NCBI RefSeq assembly: GCF_900696045.1
Contig: NZ_LR216287.1
Span: 868,001-932,000 of the forward strand
Origin: Candidatus Nitrosocosmicus franklandus
GTDB taxonomy: Archaea > Thermoproteota > Nitrososphaeria > Nitrososphaerales > Nitrososphaeraceae
Length of the DNA stretch: 64,000 bases
Reading direction: 5' to 3'
This document shows positions 25,850-36,630 of the stretch, piece by piece. The notes beneath the pieces were generated by a model that saw only the letters and a list, made by a program, of their open reading frames with translations, had not been told where the DNA came from and ran no database searches. Made by a program: the position numbers and the translations under genes. Position 1 is the stretch's first letter, and each line of letters begins with the position of its first letter.

Positions 25850-26188
25850 TTAGACAGTTAAATTCAATATCGCTTGTGCAATATCTCCCTTCGTGTCAGT
25901 AAGAGCTACTATCGCCTTTTCTTTCGATACGTTTGCCTGCTGCATTACTAGTACAACATCTTCTTCTTTAAACGAAGGAACTTCTCTCTTGGTTTCTTCA
26001 ATATCACTAGCAACTACTTGAAATATAGTACTATCTTTTCCTTTCATTTCAACTACTTGAGGTTTCTTGAGGTAAATCTCCTTAACATCAGTCTTAATTA
26101 TTACTTCTTCTACAGATCCCAAATCCTTCATATCCAAACCCATTCGGTCAAGCATCCTTCGCATATCTCTATTGCCTGAACGCATCAT
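25850..26188 (-). CDS. nac: Nascent polypeptide-associated complex protein (archaeal NAC)
   Basis: The protein of about 112 aa has an N-terminal NAC domain (RRMLDRMGLDMKDLGSVEEV, KPQVVEMKGKDSTIFQVV) and a C-terminal UBA domain (EDVVLVMQQANVSKEKAIVA, KGDIAQAILNLTV). This is the standard archaeal NAC-alpha layout. It binds nascent chains at the ribosome exit as a homodimer. ATG 26188 is preferred. A GTG at 26197 overlaps the stop of the upstream PUA gene by one to three bases, so the two are co-transcribed. Confidence 0.93.
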   Translation of the reverse strand: MMRSGNRDMRRMLDRMGLDMKDLGSVEEVIIKTDVKEIYLKKPQVVEMKGKDSTIFQVVASDIEETKREVPSFKEEDVVLVMQQANVSKEKAIVALTDTKGDIAQAILNLTV

Positions 26189-26196
26189 TAAAATCA

Positions 26197-26715
26197 CTAC
26201 GTACTTCTGCTTTTTATTCCTTCTCTAATCTTTACGCCTATACCACGAATCTGAAGAATGCCATTGGATTTCCGCGACTGTTCATTCGCCATCTGAGCAA
26301 AGTAACTAGATGAAAACAGCGAGCGACCTACTGCCAAAATTGATTGATTGCTATCGATGATTGCAACTTCAGAGCCACATCTGACGCACGAACCGCAATG
26401 TGACACATGTTTTACAAATAAAGATCTACCTTCAGAAACAAAAGGTATTGCGTCTTGTACTGGTACAATGCAGTGTTGTAGAAATGGCTTGTGTCGTATA
26501 AACAATCTTGCACCAAAAATCGTCAAAGCGATACCACCATCGGATCGAAAGGTCCCGATTAACTTTTCATTCATGCTAAAGCTTTTAATTTTCCCAGTTT
26601 TCTTTGAATACTCAATCTCCAAATTCTCTGAGAGTAAAGAGCTGGTCCTAGGACCAAATATAAAATCCACATGAGAACGGATCTTTTCGTAAGGGTTGAC
26701 AAACAATTGTTTCAA
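26197..26715 (-). CDS. PUA-domain RNA-binding protein
   Basis: This 172-aa protein ends in a PUA domain (about 85-160): VPVQDAIPFVSEGRSLFVKH, then AVGRSLFSSSYF, with the GxAVGRS-type turn. It also has an HCGSCVRCGSEV cysteine motif typical of archaeosine-transglycosylase/pseudouridine-synthase-associated PUA proteins. It probably binds tRNA or rRNA, as part of RNA modification or ribosome biogenesis. No catalytic domain is present. It is the first gene of a two-gene operon with NAC. Confidence 0.8.
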   Translation of the reverse strand: MKQLFVNPYEKIRSHVDFIFGPRTSSLLSENLEIEYSKKTGKIKSFSMNEKLIGTFRSDGGIALTIFGARLFIRHKPFLQHCIVPVQDAIPFVSEGRSLFVKHVSHCGSCVRCGSEVAIIDSNQSILAVGRSLFSSSYFAQMANEQSRKSNGILQIRGIGVKIREGIKSRST

Positions 26716-27173
26716 TTAAATGATTAAATTTACTAACACAACAATAAAAACCAATTAGAACATAATTTTGTTCGATGTTATTACAATATTAATTACCATA
26801 TTTCAAAGGCAAAGTTTGTTTTATAAGCGAATTTACTTATTCATATATTATATGAGTAATTAATTAAAAATTTGTAGCCCAAGTGTCAACTATGTAAATA
26901 CGTTTTAAAATTAGTAGAATTAATATTATTATATACACAATTGTTTATAAACATAATAATTTGAATTGGCAGGTACCATTATTCATCCTAAAGATATGAT
27001 TGTTTAAACCAAGGTATAACAAAAGTCTGCTAGGCGAACAAAGAGTATTCAAATATCAAATATAACTACCCTGAAATGAAGTTAAACCGTTTTGTTCTAC
27101 TATTCGATCCACTATCTGGAAATAAGTCACTGACAAAGCCTAATAAATTAGATCCGGCTATTCATCCATACAT
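26716..27173. other. Divergent intergenic region
   Basis: No gene is seen. These 0.46 kb of very AT-rich DNA separate the divergent PUA/NAC operon and the aMBF1 gene and should carry both promoters. Confidence 0.4.
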
Positions 27174-27719
27174 ATGGTTTCTTTTTGTGAATTATGTGGA
27201 AAACATACCGATGTAAGCAAAAAAGTAATTATTGAAAAATCCATATTCAATGTTTGCTTATCATGCTCAAAAAGAGGTAAACCAGTAGAACCAACAAACA
27301 CCTTACGTAATACCTCAGTATCAAGAGCTACATCAACTGCCATCAACCAGACATCTAGGTCGGCGTATACCTCATTTACAGGTAAAGGCATATCACCAAG
27401 CTCAAGAAACCCCTATAATCGTAAATTAATATCTACCCCACCCAAGATTAAACCACCACCTCTCAAAAAAATTGATATGATGGACGAAATGATACTGGTT
27501 CCTGAATTCCCCTCAATAATAAGAAATGCTAGAACTAAAAAGGGTCTTACACATGATCAACTAGGTCAAAAAATAAATGAGAAGGTAACATTAATTCGGA
27601 AAATTGAAACAGGGTCCATAAGACCAGATGAAATTTTAGCAAAAAAACTAGAGAGATTTTTAGGAATTAAACTTTACGTCAATGCCAATGAACAAGATTT
27701 AGATGAAGAAGAACCTTAG
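27174..27719 (+). CDS. Archaeal multiprotein bridging factor 1 (aMBF1)
   Basis: This 181-aa protein has an N-terminal zinc ribbon (FCELCGK and CLSCSKRG). A Ser/Thr/Pro-rich linker follows (about 40-100), then a classical HTH_3 domain (IIRNARTKKGLTHDQLGQKI, RKIETGSIRPDEILAKKLER). This is the layout of archaeal MBF1. It is expected to associate with the translation or transcription machinery. It starts a plus-strand run with the tRNA methyltransferase at 27760. Confidence 0.92.
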   Translation: MVSFCELCGKHTDVSKKVIIEKSIFNVCLSCSKRGKPVEPTNTLRNTSVSRATSTAINQTSRSAYTSFTGKGISPSSRNPYNRKLISTPPKIKPPPLKKIDMMDEMILVPEFPSIIRNARTKKGLTHDQLGQKINEKVTLIRKIETGSIRPDEILAKKLERFLGIKLYVNANEQDLDEEEP

Positions 27720-27759
27720 ATAGGGATCGTAACTTAGATTGAGAAAAATCTGAAATGAA

Positions 27760-28344
27760 TTGTTAGAAGAAAAAAGCAAGTCTTCTATTAGTATCCCTCA
27801 GAAATCCTCGTTCAAAGTATCGGTCCTAAGGATCGGTCACAGGCTAGTAAGAGACGACAGAACAACAACTCATGCTGTACTTGTATCACGCGCACTCGGC
27901 TGTGAACGAATCTATATGACAGATGTTGATGATGAGATAAAAAATACCCTAAAGAAAGTCAATAAAAGATGGGGAGGTGAAAATGAGTTCCAACTCGAAA
28001 TAATAGACAATTGGAAGCAGATAATTAGAAACTGGAAAGCGAGTAATGGAATTGTCGTTCATCTTACAATGTATGGATGCCTGATAAATGAAGAAATTGC
28101 CGAAATAAGAGCATTGGATCGGGATATATTAGTGGTTATCGGTGCAGAAAAAGTTCCAAAGGAAGTCTATTTTTTGGCCGATTACAATATTGCTATTGGA
28201 AATCAACCTCACTCAGAAATTGCATCCTTGGCAATTTTTCTCGATAGAATATTTGAAGGCAGGCAATTTGATAGAAAATTGACTAATGAATCGATGAGGA
28301 TTGTTCCTACTGAAAAGGGAAAGAATGTAATCAAAATTAAGTAG
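27760..28344 (+). CDS. trm56: tRNA (cytidine-56-2'-O)-methyltransferase
   Basis: This 194-aa protein of the SPOUT class has the aTrm56 signature VLRIGHRLVRDDRTTTHAVL and, at the C-terminal knot, VVIGAEKVPKEVYFLADYNI and AIGNQPHSEIASLAIFLDR. The enzyme methylates the 2'-hydroxyl of C56 in the T-loop of tRNAs and is archaeal. The start is TTG at 27760, 40 bases after aMBF1. The first 18 residues are extra and low-complexity, so the real start could be later. Confidence 0.93.
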   Translation: MLEEKSKSSISIPQKSSFKVSVLRIGHRLVRDDRTTTHAVLVSRALGCERIYMTDVDDEIKNTLKKVNKRWGGENEFQLEIIDNWKQIIRNWKASNGIVVHLTMYGCLINEEIAEIRALDRDILVVIGAEKVPKEVYFLADYNIAIGNQPHSEIASLAIFLDRIFEGRQFDRKLTNESMRIVPTEKGKNVIKIK

Positions 28345-28538
28345 ACATTGAAATCCGTCTAACAGAATATGAGTAACACCTGTTCATATATGTGTATGGA
28401 CACTCATCCCAACAATCTTTGGTATGATTGAATAGTTTGATCGGATTTCGGAATAAGATAAAAACGAGAGTGAATTCTTATATAATTAGATTATACTAAA
28501 CATTACCGCAAGGAATAAAAAAAATATAAGGATATCAT

Positions 28539-28808
28539 ATGGAATTGATGGATGATACGCAGCTTAGAGCTAAAAGGACCAGGATTAAAATACTAAGAGC
28601 GATTGTGAAAAAGAACGGGTCTGCCTGTTTTTCTGAGATCAGATCTATTACGGGCTTGTCAACTGGTTCCATTTATTATCATCTAGAAAGAATGAAAAAT
28701 TATGTTTTAAAGAATTCAAAACATTATGTTATAACCAAAGAAGGAATTGATTTGTTGGTTGAATTAGACAAAAAGAAGGACTTTGTACTATCTAAAAAAC
28801 CAATCTAG
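28539..28808 (+). CDS. Winged-helix transcriptional regulator (ArsR-like)
   Basis: This 89-aa protein is a single winged helix: RIKILRAIVKKNGSACFSEI, STGSIYYHLERMKNYV and the wing KHYVITKEGIDLL. It carries no ligand domain. A TATA-like TTATATAA near 28479 and an ATAAGGATATC before the ATG support this start. It ends 3 bases before the convergent purP gene. Target genes are unknown. Confidence 0.8.
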   Translation: MELMDDTQLRAKRTRIKILRAIVKKNGSACFSEIRSITGLSTGSIYYHLERMKNYVLKNSKHYVITKEGIDLLVELDKKKDFVLSKKPI

Positions 28809-28810
28809 TA

Positions 28811-29893
28811 CTACGTAGTAACCAACTCAATTTTAGACAAATCTTTTGCTTTGTTAATCTCAAGAGCTATTCGTCTACCCATGCTCATTGGAACGTCATA
28901 TAACAAATCAGAATATGGAGAGCCTGAAATATACAGATTGGTTCCAGCTACTATTCGGGCAGAGAACTCAAATGCTGTAAAGTTGGCGTTATTATCATAA
29001 ACACCCTCAATACAAAATGGGCCAGGAATCCCAGGTGGTACCAGCTTTCGAGATGCGTTTACGAATCGTTCACCCATACTATAGACTTCAGGTAGCAAAG
29101 ATTCCCTTAATACAATAGGTATGTTGCCAACCACTGTATAAGATGGTTCAATAGTAGCAGATAATTGATACTTTGATGGTATTCTACCTATAGCGTCGAT
29201 GTCGGTCTCGTATCTTCTATCAATACCTAATAATTCTAGTTCATTATTTATAGGAGAATAGAAATATTGGAGATAAACTGGAACGCCATTAGCATATTTT
29301 TGAATAAACAAATCTTCCTCAGATCTGATTGTTTTGGACTCGATCAAGAGTCGGGCTTGATCCTCGAACTCCTTTCTATTAGTAACGAGAAAATACCCCT
29401 TACCGCCCGCTGCACCGTGTAATTTCACTATACACAGGCCATCTATTTCATGTTTAGACTCAAGCTGAATTGGAGAGTGCATATCAGATTCATTCATCAA
29501 CTGTTGTTTCAGAACTCTGTCAGATTCCCAACGTAAGATCCATTTATTACCAAATATTGGAATCTTTATATTTTCCAGCGCAGCCATATCCAATGTGGAT
29601 ATCAAGGTGCCATGTGGGATCAAAATCGGATTAAACCTCGTAATCAGATCTGTCTGAAAATCGGCATTAGTAATTTCGTTAAAACTTTTTACAGATATTA
29701 GATGATCGATAAACTTGAATCGCTTGTACATATCAACACGCTTTTCATCGCATACTAGTAAGGTTTCAAATCCTTCATCTTTAGCACCCTTTAAAACTTG
29801 GAGTGAGCAATGCGATCCCAGAGTCATTATGGTTAATTTACCGTCTATGTCTATGTCGTTTTGTACTTTGTTTTGACTATCTACCACTGCCAT
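28811..29893 (-). CDS. purP: FAICAR synthetase (archaeal purine biosynthesis)
   Basis: This 360-aa ATP-grasp enzyme converts AICAR, formate and ATP to FAICAR, the archaeal replacement for the PurH transformylase step. Features include an N-terminal Rossmann-like part (IMTLGSHCSLQVLKGAKDEG), the ATP-grasp glycine loop KLHGAAGGKGYFLV, the PurP block LLGIDRRYETDIDAIGRIPS, and a C-terminal metal/ATP site (GPFCIEGVYD, FEFSARIVAGTNLY). Length is normal. It is convergent with the winged-helix gene and divergent from the NUDIX gene at 30102. Confidence 0.95.
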   Translation of the reverse strand: MAVVDSQNKVQNDIDIDGKLTIMTLGSHCSLQVLKGAKDEGFETLLVCDEKRVDMYKRFKFIDHLISVKSFNEITNADFQTDLITRFNPILIPHGTLISTLDMAALENIKIPIFGNKWILRWESDRVLKQQLMNESDMHSPIQLESKHEIDGLCIVKLHGAAGGKGYFLVTNRKEFEDQARLLIESKTIRSEEDLFIQKYANGVPVYLQYFYSPINNELELLGIDRRYETDIDAIGRIPSKYQLSATIEPSYTVVGNIPIVLRESLLPEVYSMGERFVNASRKLVPPGIPGPFCIEGVYDNNANFTAFEFSARIVAGTNLYISGSPYSDLLYDVPMSMGRRIALEINKAKDLSKIELVTT

Positions 29894-30101
29894 GTTATTG
29901 ATTTGTATCCACCGCTTATTACTTGAAATTTCAGCTGGAATTAAATTTTTTTGTTATTAAAATTAGCATAATAGCATTATGGATTCGATGAATAGAGTTA
30001 TTGTTTTACAATTAGAAATAAGTCTTCAATTCTGATCTGATGCCAACCTTTGTTTTCCATCATTTAGTACATATAAGCCGAAAATAACCTTGAATTTGAT
30101 A

Positions 30102-30662
30102 ATGTCCGAAGAAGGTTATAATATCATAAATAGGAAGATAATTCACGACGGTCCAGTAAAGCTAAGAATCGATTCATTTGTTTTTAGGGGAAAGACTTTC
30201 GAAAAGGAGGTCGTTGAGCACAGTCCATCGGTGGGAATAATTCCTAAAATCAGTGAAGAAGAAATATTACTAATAAGACAATTCAGGCATGCGGTAAATA
30301 GGTATTTGATAGAAATACCAGCTGGTAAGATCGAACATAATGAATTACCTCATGAGGCCGCCAAAAGAGAATTGGCCGAAGAGACAGGATATTCAGGGAT
30401 ATTGCAACCTTTAACTAAATGTTTTTTGGCCCCAAGTTACGATACAGAACTAATGCATTTTTTTATTGCCTGTGATCTAACTAAGTTAAAGCAGTCCAGT
30501 AACATGGATGAGGACGAAAACATTACAACTATGAATGTCAAAATAAAAGATGCAATAAAATATTGTTATGATGGAACGATAACCGATTGTAAAACGGTGT
30601 CAGCAATTTTACTTTATTATCTTATTCTGAGTGGTGAGCACAAGATAATTAATAATAATTGA
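30102..30662 (+). CDS. NUDIX hydrolase (ADP-ribose pyrophosphatase-like)
   Basis: This 186-aa protein has a complete Nudix box, GKIEHNELPHEAAKRELAEE followed by TGY (G-x5-E-x7-REUxEExGU). The upstream RQFRHAVNRYLIEIPAGKIE is typical of ADP-ribose pyrophosphatases. It hydrolyses a nucleoside diphosphate-sugar to AMP and sugar phosphate with Mg2+. ATG 30102 is preferred over an upstream TTG at 30090. It is convergent with the sugar kinase at 30674. Confidence 0.9.
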   Translation: MSEEGYNIINRKIIHDGPVKLRIDSFVFRGKTFEKEVVEHSPSVGIIPKISEEEILLIRQFRHAVNRYLIEIPAGKIEHNELPHEAAKRELAEETGYSGILQPLTKCFLAPSYDTELMHFFIACDLTKLKQSSNMDEDENITTMNVKIKDAIKYCYDGTITDCKTVSAILLYYLILSGEHKIINNN

Positions 30663-30673
30663 GAAAACTCCAG

Positions 30674-32002
30674 TTAAATTGACTTGATATGGTCGATCAC
30701 CTGAGTAAGAGATGGGTCATCGTTGAACCGGTTTTCAACATGCAAAGACGCTAACAAATTTGCAAAACATAATTTTTCTCGATCATTGAACCCAACCAAC
30801 TGACCAAAAATAAAACCGGCATCCCAAGAATCTCCCGCTCCGCTAACAATTCTTATCTCGGAAGGAACAATTGAGGTAACAAACAGAACATTTTGGGTAT
30901 TATATTTTTGGCTTTTTATAGATATACCCGAAATGCTCCTACAATTAGCATCCTCATTATCATAAGCAGCATTAAAATCAGATTCAGGAGTACACATGAA
31001 CGACCCTTTTGTTGTATGTAGACATATACTCAAATTAAGAAATCTTGATAGGGTTCTTACTGATTTGCATACAACATCAATATTTTTTGGATAGGAATTA
31101 CTGTCAAAGATATCAAGATTAACAAAAGTGCTATCCACATTTCTCGTATCCTTCTTTTCAATGCTTTTGGAGTGGAGGCTGTTGGTTTTGTAGGCATGAT
31201 CTTTACAAGCATTTTTTTTGTCAAATATGATCTGCAAACTCTTAATCATCTGATTAAATTCATTTTCATTAATACTTAGAAAATTAATTAATTTGGAATT
31301 AATTTTTAAAACATTGATAAACTCAAAACATCTTTTTTCAATATCCGCTGGGTCAATAATATGAACTGAATGTGGAGAATTTGAAAAAACAGTTTGCAAC
31401 AAGTCAGTTCCCCTCAAATTAGAGGCCCAATTAGTTATCATCACAGCGTCAGAAGAGTTCAATGATGAGGTACGATTTTCATGTTTGAACATTTCTGGTC
31501 CAAAATTATCGTTGTCACCTACATCACTAACCATCACATTTGAAGGAGTACGAGTAGTTTGAGGGTTTGAAAATTCAAATATTGTTGAAAGACCATGTTT
31601 TCCTCTCTTGACGTACAAATTGACATGTTTCTTAAAAGGGGCAAATAGAGAATGTAAAATGCAATTACCAATCTCGTCTGCCACTGTATAAAGATCGATG
31701 CAAAAACCAAGCTTTGCAAGACAGTATGCCACGTTTACTGCATTCCCCCCTTTAATATCAATGCTAGAATACCCTCTTAAACTTCCTCCCCCTGCATTAA
31801 TTTTTTTCTGAATACCGTTGATGAATTTTGAGTAATCTGCAACTTCAATTTTCCTGTCAACAAAAAAATCTGGCATAACCGCAACCTTCGGTCGTTTATG
31901 GTTTTTTTTAATAGCCTCGAGTTGAGGCAACAGATTTTTTAGAACTTGTTTAATCTCTGAAAGTTCTACAATACGAGCAGTCGAAGAAATAGAGTCCATC
32001 AT
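30674..32002 (-). CDS. PfkB/ribokinase-family sugar kinase with insertion
   Basis: This 442-aa protein has the PfkB N-terminal signature GGNAVNVAYCLAKLG and the C-terminal signature GAGDSWDAGFIFGQL, whose Asp is the catalytic base. It phosphorylates a sugar or nucleoside with ATP; the substrate cannot be read. It is longer than the usual 300 or so residues, because of an extra N-terminal helix region and a polar insertion at about 275-375 (Asn/Ser/Lys-rich). It lies upstream of nothing obvious; the next gene left is convergent. Confidence 0.88.
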   Translation of the reverse strand: MMDSISSTARIVELSEIKQVLKNLLPQLEAIKKNHKRPKVAVMPDFFVDRKIEVADYSKFINGIQKKINAGGGSLRGYSSIDIKGGNAVNVAYCLAKLGFCIDLYTVADEIGNCILHSLFAPFKKHVNLYVKRGKHGLSTIFEFSNPQTTRTPSNVMVSDVGDNDNFGPEMFKHENRTSSLNSSDAVMITNWASNLRGTDLLQTVFSNSPHSVHIIDPADIEKRCFEFINVLKINSKLINFLSINENEFNQMIKSLQIIFDKKNACKDHAYKTNSLHSKSIEKKDTRNVDSTFVNLDIFDSNSYPKNIDVVCKSVRTLSRFLNLSICLHTTKGSFMCTPESDFNAAYDNEDANCRSISGISIKSQKYNTQNVLFVTSIVPSEIRIVSGAGDSWDAGFIFGQLVGFNDREKLCFANLLASLHVENRFNDDPSLTQVIDHIKSI

Positions 32003-32480
32003 TTTGATTTTTCCTTACTTTACTTAAAGATCCATGGATATCTTTTTCTCTTGTCGATCAATATATCTTGGTTTAACAGAATCATGTTCAACCCGACCTT
32101 AACTAATCTATATGCTATATTCATTGATTGATAGACATCAGATAAAAACGTGGCGAAATTTGCAGATGTAAGTTGAAGCTAGAGTTGTTGTCATTTGGAG
32201 TTAAATTTTCAGATTGGAGTATCACAATAGCTTCGGAAAGGAGTAAAATATCCAATCAATAATTTGTCATACTAAAAGTGAATAAATTGTTTAAAGGTCT
32301 ATAGTTTTACCGTGCATGTTCAAAAACGTAAAAAAATTCATCATTTATCATGAAAATCAAAATCGATCAAAAGTCAGTTCTCAACCAAAATAAATGAAAA
32401 ATAAACAAAAACCTGATTGGTTAAATAAAGGGTTGTTACGGGTGGACGGATGGTTAACTGGCAGTGCCAAGCCTGGCTGG
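32003..32480. other. Gene-free stretch downstream of the thermosome gene
   Basis: About 0.48 kb with no supportable gene. It contains the promoter of the sugar kinase on the left and the 3' end of the thermosome transcript on the right. Confidence 0.4.
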
Positions 32481-34175
<1,695 letters not shown>

Positions 34176-34223
34176 ACTCTCTCATATCACCTTAGTAGAA
34201 TGGTACAATTTTTTAATAAGCCC

Positions 34224-34232
34224 CTTTTATAG
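34224..34232 (-). promoter_or_regulatory. TATA box of the thermosome gene
   Basis: On the minus strand CTATAAAAG lies about 50 bases before the ATG at 34175, placing transcription start around 34200. AAGGTGAT just before the start codon can act as ribosome-binding site. Confidence 0.65.
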
Positions 34233-34309
34233 GTTTCACAAATTAATCATTACAACATTAGGGATCAGAAATTAAAAATAGATTTATCACAGCAAATAAA
34301 ATATTTAAT

Positions 34310-34744
34310 ATGAAATTTGACATCAAAAAAGGGGCCAAATACGACAGAAGGATAAAAGTAGAACACAACCAAACAACAAGTTTTCTGTGGGAGGGAGAAA
34401 ATGTGTTTTCAACACCATCAATGATTTCAGAAATGGAAGAGACTTGTAGGCTACTTCTAAAAGAGCAGTTTCTTAAATCTAAACCAGACTGGGACTCTGT
34501 TGGAACAATAGTTGACGTTAAACACATAGCTGCTACCCCGGTTGGAGCTGAAATACTATTGAAGGCAGAAGTGATTGAAACTGATGCTAGGAGAATATTA
34601 TTCAAGGTATCTGCAGAAGATAGATTGGAATTAATCGGTGAAGGCAGACATGAGAGATTCATCATCAATATTCCCAGATTCAAAGAAAGATTTTATCAAA
34701 AGGTAAAAAGACTAGACAACTTGAAAAACCCAAATCCTAATTAA
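34310..34744 (+). CDS. Hotdog-fold thioesterase (fluoroacetyl-CoA thioesterase-like)
   Basis: This 144-aa single hotdog domain has SFLWEGENVFSTPSMISEME, the FlK-type PS/T and E region. TVGTIVDVKHIAATPVGAEI in sequence terms starts at VGTIVDVKHIAATPVG, whose His is the family's catalytic-type residue. It probably hydrolyses a small acyl-CoA; the natural substrate is unknown. It is divergent from the thermosome gene with overlapping promoter space. Confidence 0.85.
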   Translation: MKFDIKKGAKYDRRIKVEHNQTTSFLWEGENVFSTPSMISEMEETCRLLLKEQFLKSKPDWDSVGTIVDVKHIAATPVGAEILLKAEVIETDARRILFKVSAEDRLELIGEGRHERFIINIPRFKERFYQKVKRLDNLKNPNPN

Positions 34745-35124
34745 TTCTAAAAGTGAATTTCTCAGTAGCAAGATGGTAAATAGCAAAATAATCTTAACAG
34801 GTGCTTCTGTTGACTAGCAATTGTATTAATACAGCAACAATAGTATTAGCAGTAGTAGTATTTGAACAAACCAAGATTGCCATTCAACATAATTAAAGCT
34901 AGACGCTCTAGAATTTAACATCATGAAAAAAGAAATAGAGATGATAAGGCATATTGGCAACTGGTCAATGTCAACGAATACATTTTCTATAGACTAGCCT
35001 CCCGAGATTGGGCAGCCATTATCACCAATACTGCTACCACTACTACCACCACTACTAGCGAATTAAGTCTTGTATTATATTCTGAATCTTATCAAAATAT
35101 TCAATAGTTTGAACATCAAGTTAT
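34745..35124. other. Gene-free stretch with simple triplet sequence
   Basis: No gene seen. CACTACTACC-type low-complexity sequence lies around 35035-35060. Confidence 0.35.
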
Positions 35125-36003
35125 TTAATGAAAAAATGCATCTACCATAAAGGCGATAAATAGAGCCGCTAGATAGGGACTACTAAATTTAAATACTAAC
35201 CAGGATGTTTTCTCGCTTGGTTTCATCAATAACCAAATAGACAAGAATATCATGATGATTCCAGATATAGATGCTGTCAAAAGATATATCAAACCAAATT
35301 GATTAAAAAAGAATGGTAATATGCTAAATATCACCATCATTAGGGTTGTTAATGCTATTATGCGTACGGATTTAGATTCACTTGATACAACCGGCAACAT
35401 AGGAACATTAGCTTTTTTGTAATCTTCTTTTACATGTAAAGCCAAACTCCAAATGTGAGTTGGGATCCAGAAAAATACCAATCCAGCCATTACAAATCCA
35501 ATTTCTACGTGTTGGAATGTTACTGCTATATACCCTATTAACGCAGGAGCCCCTCCAGAGAAGCCGCCAAGGATGATATTCCATTGGCTTGTTCGCTTTA
35601 ACCATTTACTATAAACGATGATATTATCAAATAATCCAAAAGCCATAAGGGCAAATGCCCAGATATTAATGAACCACGAACAAACAAGTGAAATGCCGGC
35701 TAACACAAGTCCAAAAATTAATGCATTTTTTGGAGAGATTCTTCCAGAAGGGATAGGACGTCCCTTAGTTCTCTCCATTATGGCATCTATATCCCTATCA
35801 TTATATCCAGTAAGCGTATCTGCTGCAGCAGAACCTGCAGCAATAGCTACAAATAGTAAAGTCCAAGTTAGCCAACTGACCTCAACGTCAAAAAGCCATG
35901 ATGCTGAGACTGCTGCACCTATAGCTGTGAAAACGAGTAGATACCAAATCTTTGGCTTAGTCAGTTCATAATAATTTTTAACTTGGTTACCTACTGTCTT
36001 CAT
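35125..36003 (-). CDS. ctaB: Protoheme IX farnesyltransferase (heme O synthase)
   Basis: This 292-aa membrane prenyltransferase of the UbiA family has NDRDIDAIMERTKGRPIPSG, the first Asp-rich prenyl-diphosphate site with its RTKxRP motif. The second site is represented by HIWSLALHVKEDYKKANVPM. About eight to nine transmembrane helices are visible. It attaches farnesyl to heme b to make heme O for terminal oxidases, as expected for an aerobe. ATG 36003 (MKTVGNQV) is preferred over a TTG four codons upstream. Confidence 0.95.
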   Translation of the reverse strand: MKTVGNQVKNYYELTKPKIWYLLVFTAIGAAVSASWLFDVEVSWLTWTLLFVAIAAGSAAADTLTGYNDRDIDAIMERTKGRPIPSGRISPKNALIFGLVLAGISLVCSWFINIWAFALMAFGLFDNIIVYSKWLKRTSQWNIILGGFSGGAPALIGYIAVTFQHVEIGFVMAGLVFFWIPTHIWSLALHVKEDYKKANVPMLPVVSSESKSVRIIALTTLMMVIFSILPFFFNQFGLIYLLTASISGIIMIFLSIWLLMKPSEKTSWLVFKFSSPYLAALFIAFMVDAFFH

Positions 36004-36083
36004 CTGTAAACCCAAAGGATCTAATAACCTACCATTATCTTATAATTAAAATAGTTATTTATATCTTGAGAGAACTAACTAAA

Positions 36084-36545
36084 CTATTTGGTCTCAGAAT
36101 TAGATATTACTTCTCTTGAAGTTTTCCTCATTTCAATAAAGGTCTCGGTTTTCTGAATTCCTTCAATTCGACCAACTTTTTCTGATATTATTTGATGCAT
36201 CTCATCGAGTGATCTAGCAGTCATTGTTACCAATACATCAAATCTTCCTGTGACCTCTGCAACCTCTCTAACTTCAGGAATCTTGAACAATTCGGTTAAT
36301 ACATTGTCGCGTAATTTAGAATCCATGGTGATCCCTGTTAGGGCCTTAACATTAAAACCCAAGGCCTCATCGTTGATTATTATTGTGAATTTTTTAATTA
36401 ATCCTCTTTTTACTAAGCGTTTGATTCTACTATAAACTACAGAAGAATTGATATTGATTTTTTTTGAAAGATTGGGTACAGATATGCTAGCATCTTTTGA
36501 CAGCTCACTCAATATCTTTAGATCAAGATCGTCGATTCTGCCCAT
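36084..36545 (-). CDS. Lrp/AsnC family transcriptional regulator
   Basis: The protein of about 153 aa has an N-terminal AsnC helix-turn-helix (RIDDLDLKILSELSKDASIS, NSSVVYSRIKRLVKRGLIKK) and a C-terminal RAM ligand-binding domain (LGFNVKALTGI, VREVAEVTGRFDVLVTMTAR). It probably senses an amino acid and controls metabolic genes. The neighbouring Asd and heme-O genes are candidates but this is only positional. ATG 36545 (MGRIDDL) is preferred over TTG 36554. Confidence 0.93.
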   Translation of the reverse strand: MGRIDDLDLKILSELSKDASISVPNLSKKININSSVVYSRIKRLVKRGLIKKFTIIINDEALGFNVKALTGITMDSKLRDNVLTELFKIPEVREVAEVTGRFDVLVTMTARSLDEMHQIISEKVGRIEGIQKTETFIEMRKTSREVISNSETK

Positions 36546-36630
36546 AATTTTCAAAAGATACTAATTTTTGGTGGTTAATAAATGTATAATTTTTATCTTT
36601 TGTATAAAGATTTTTAAATTTTAAAAAAAA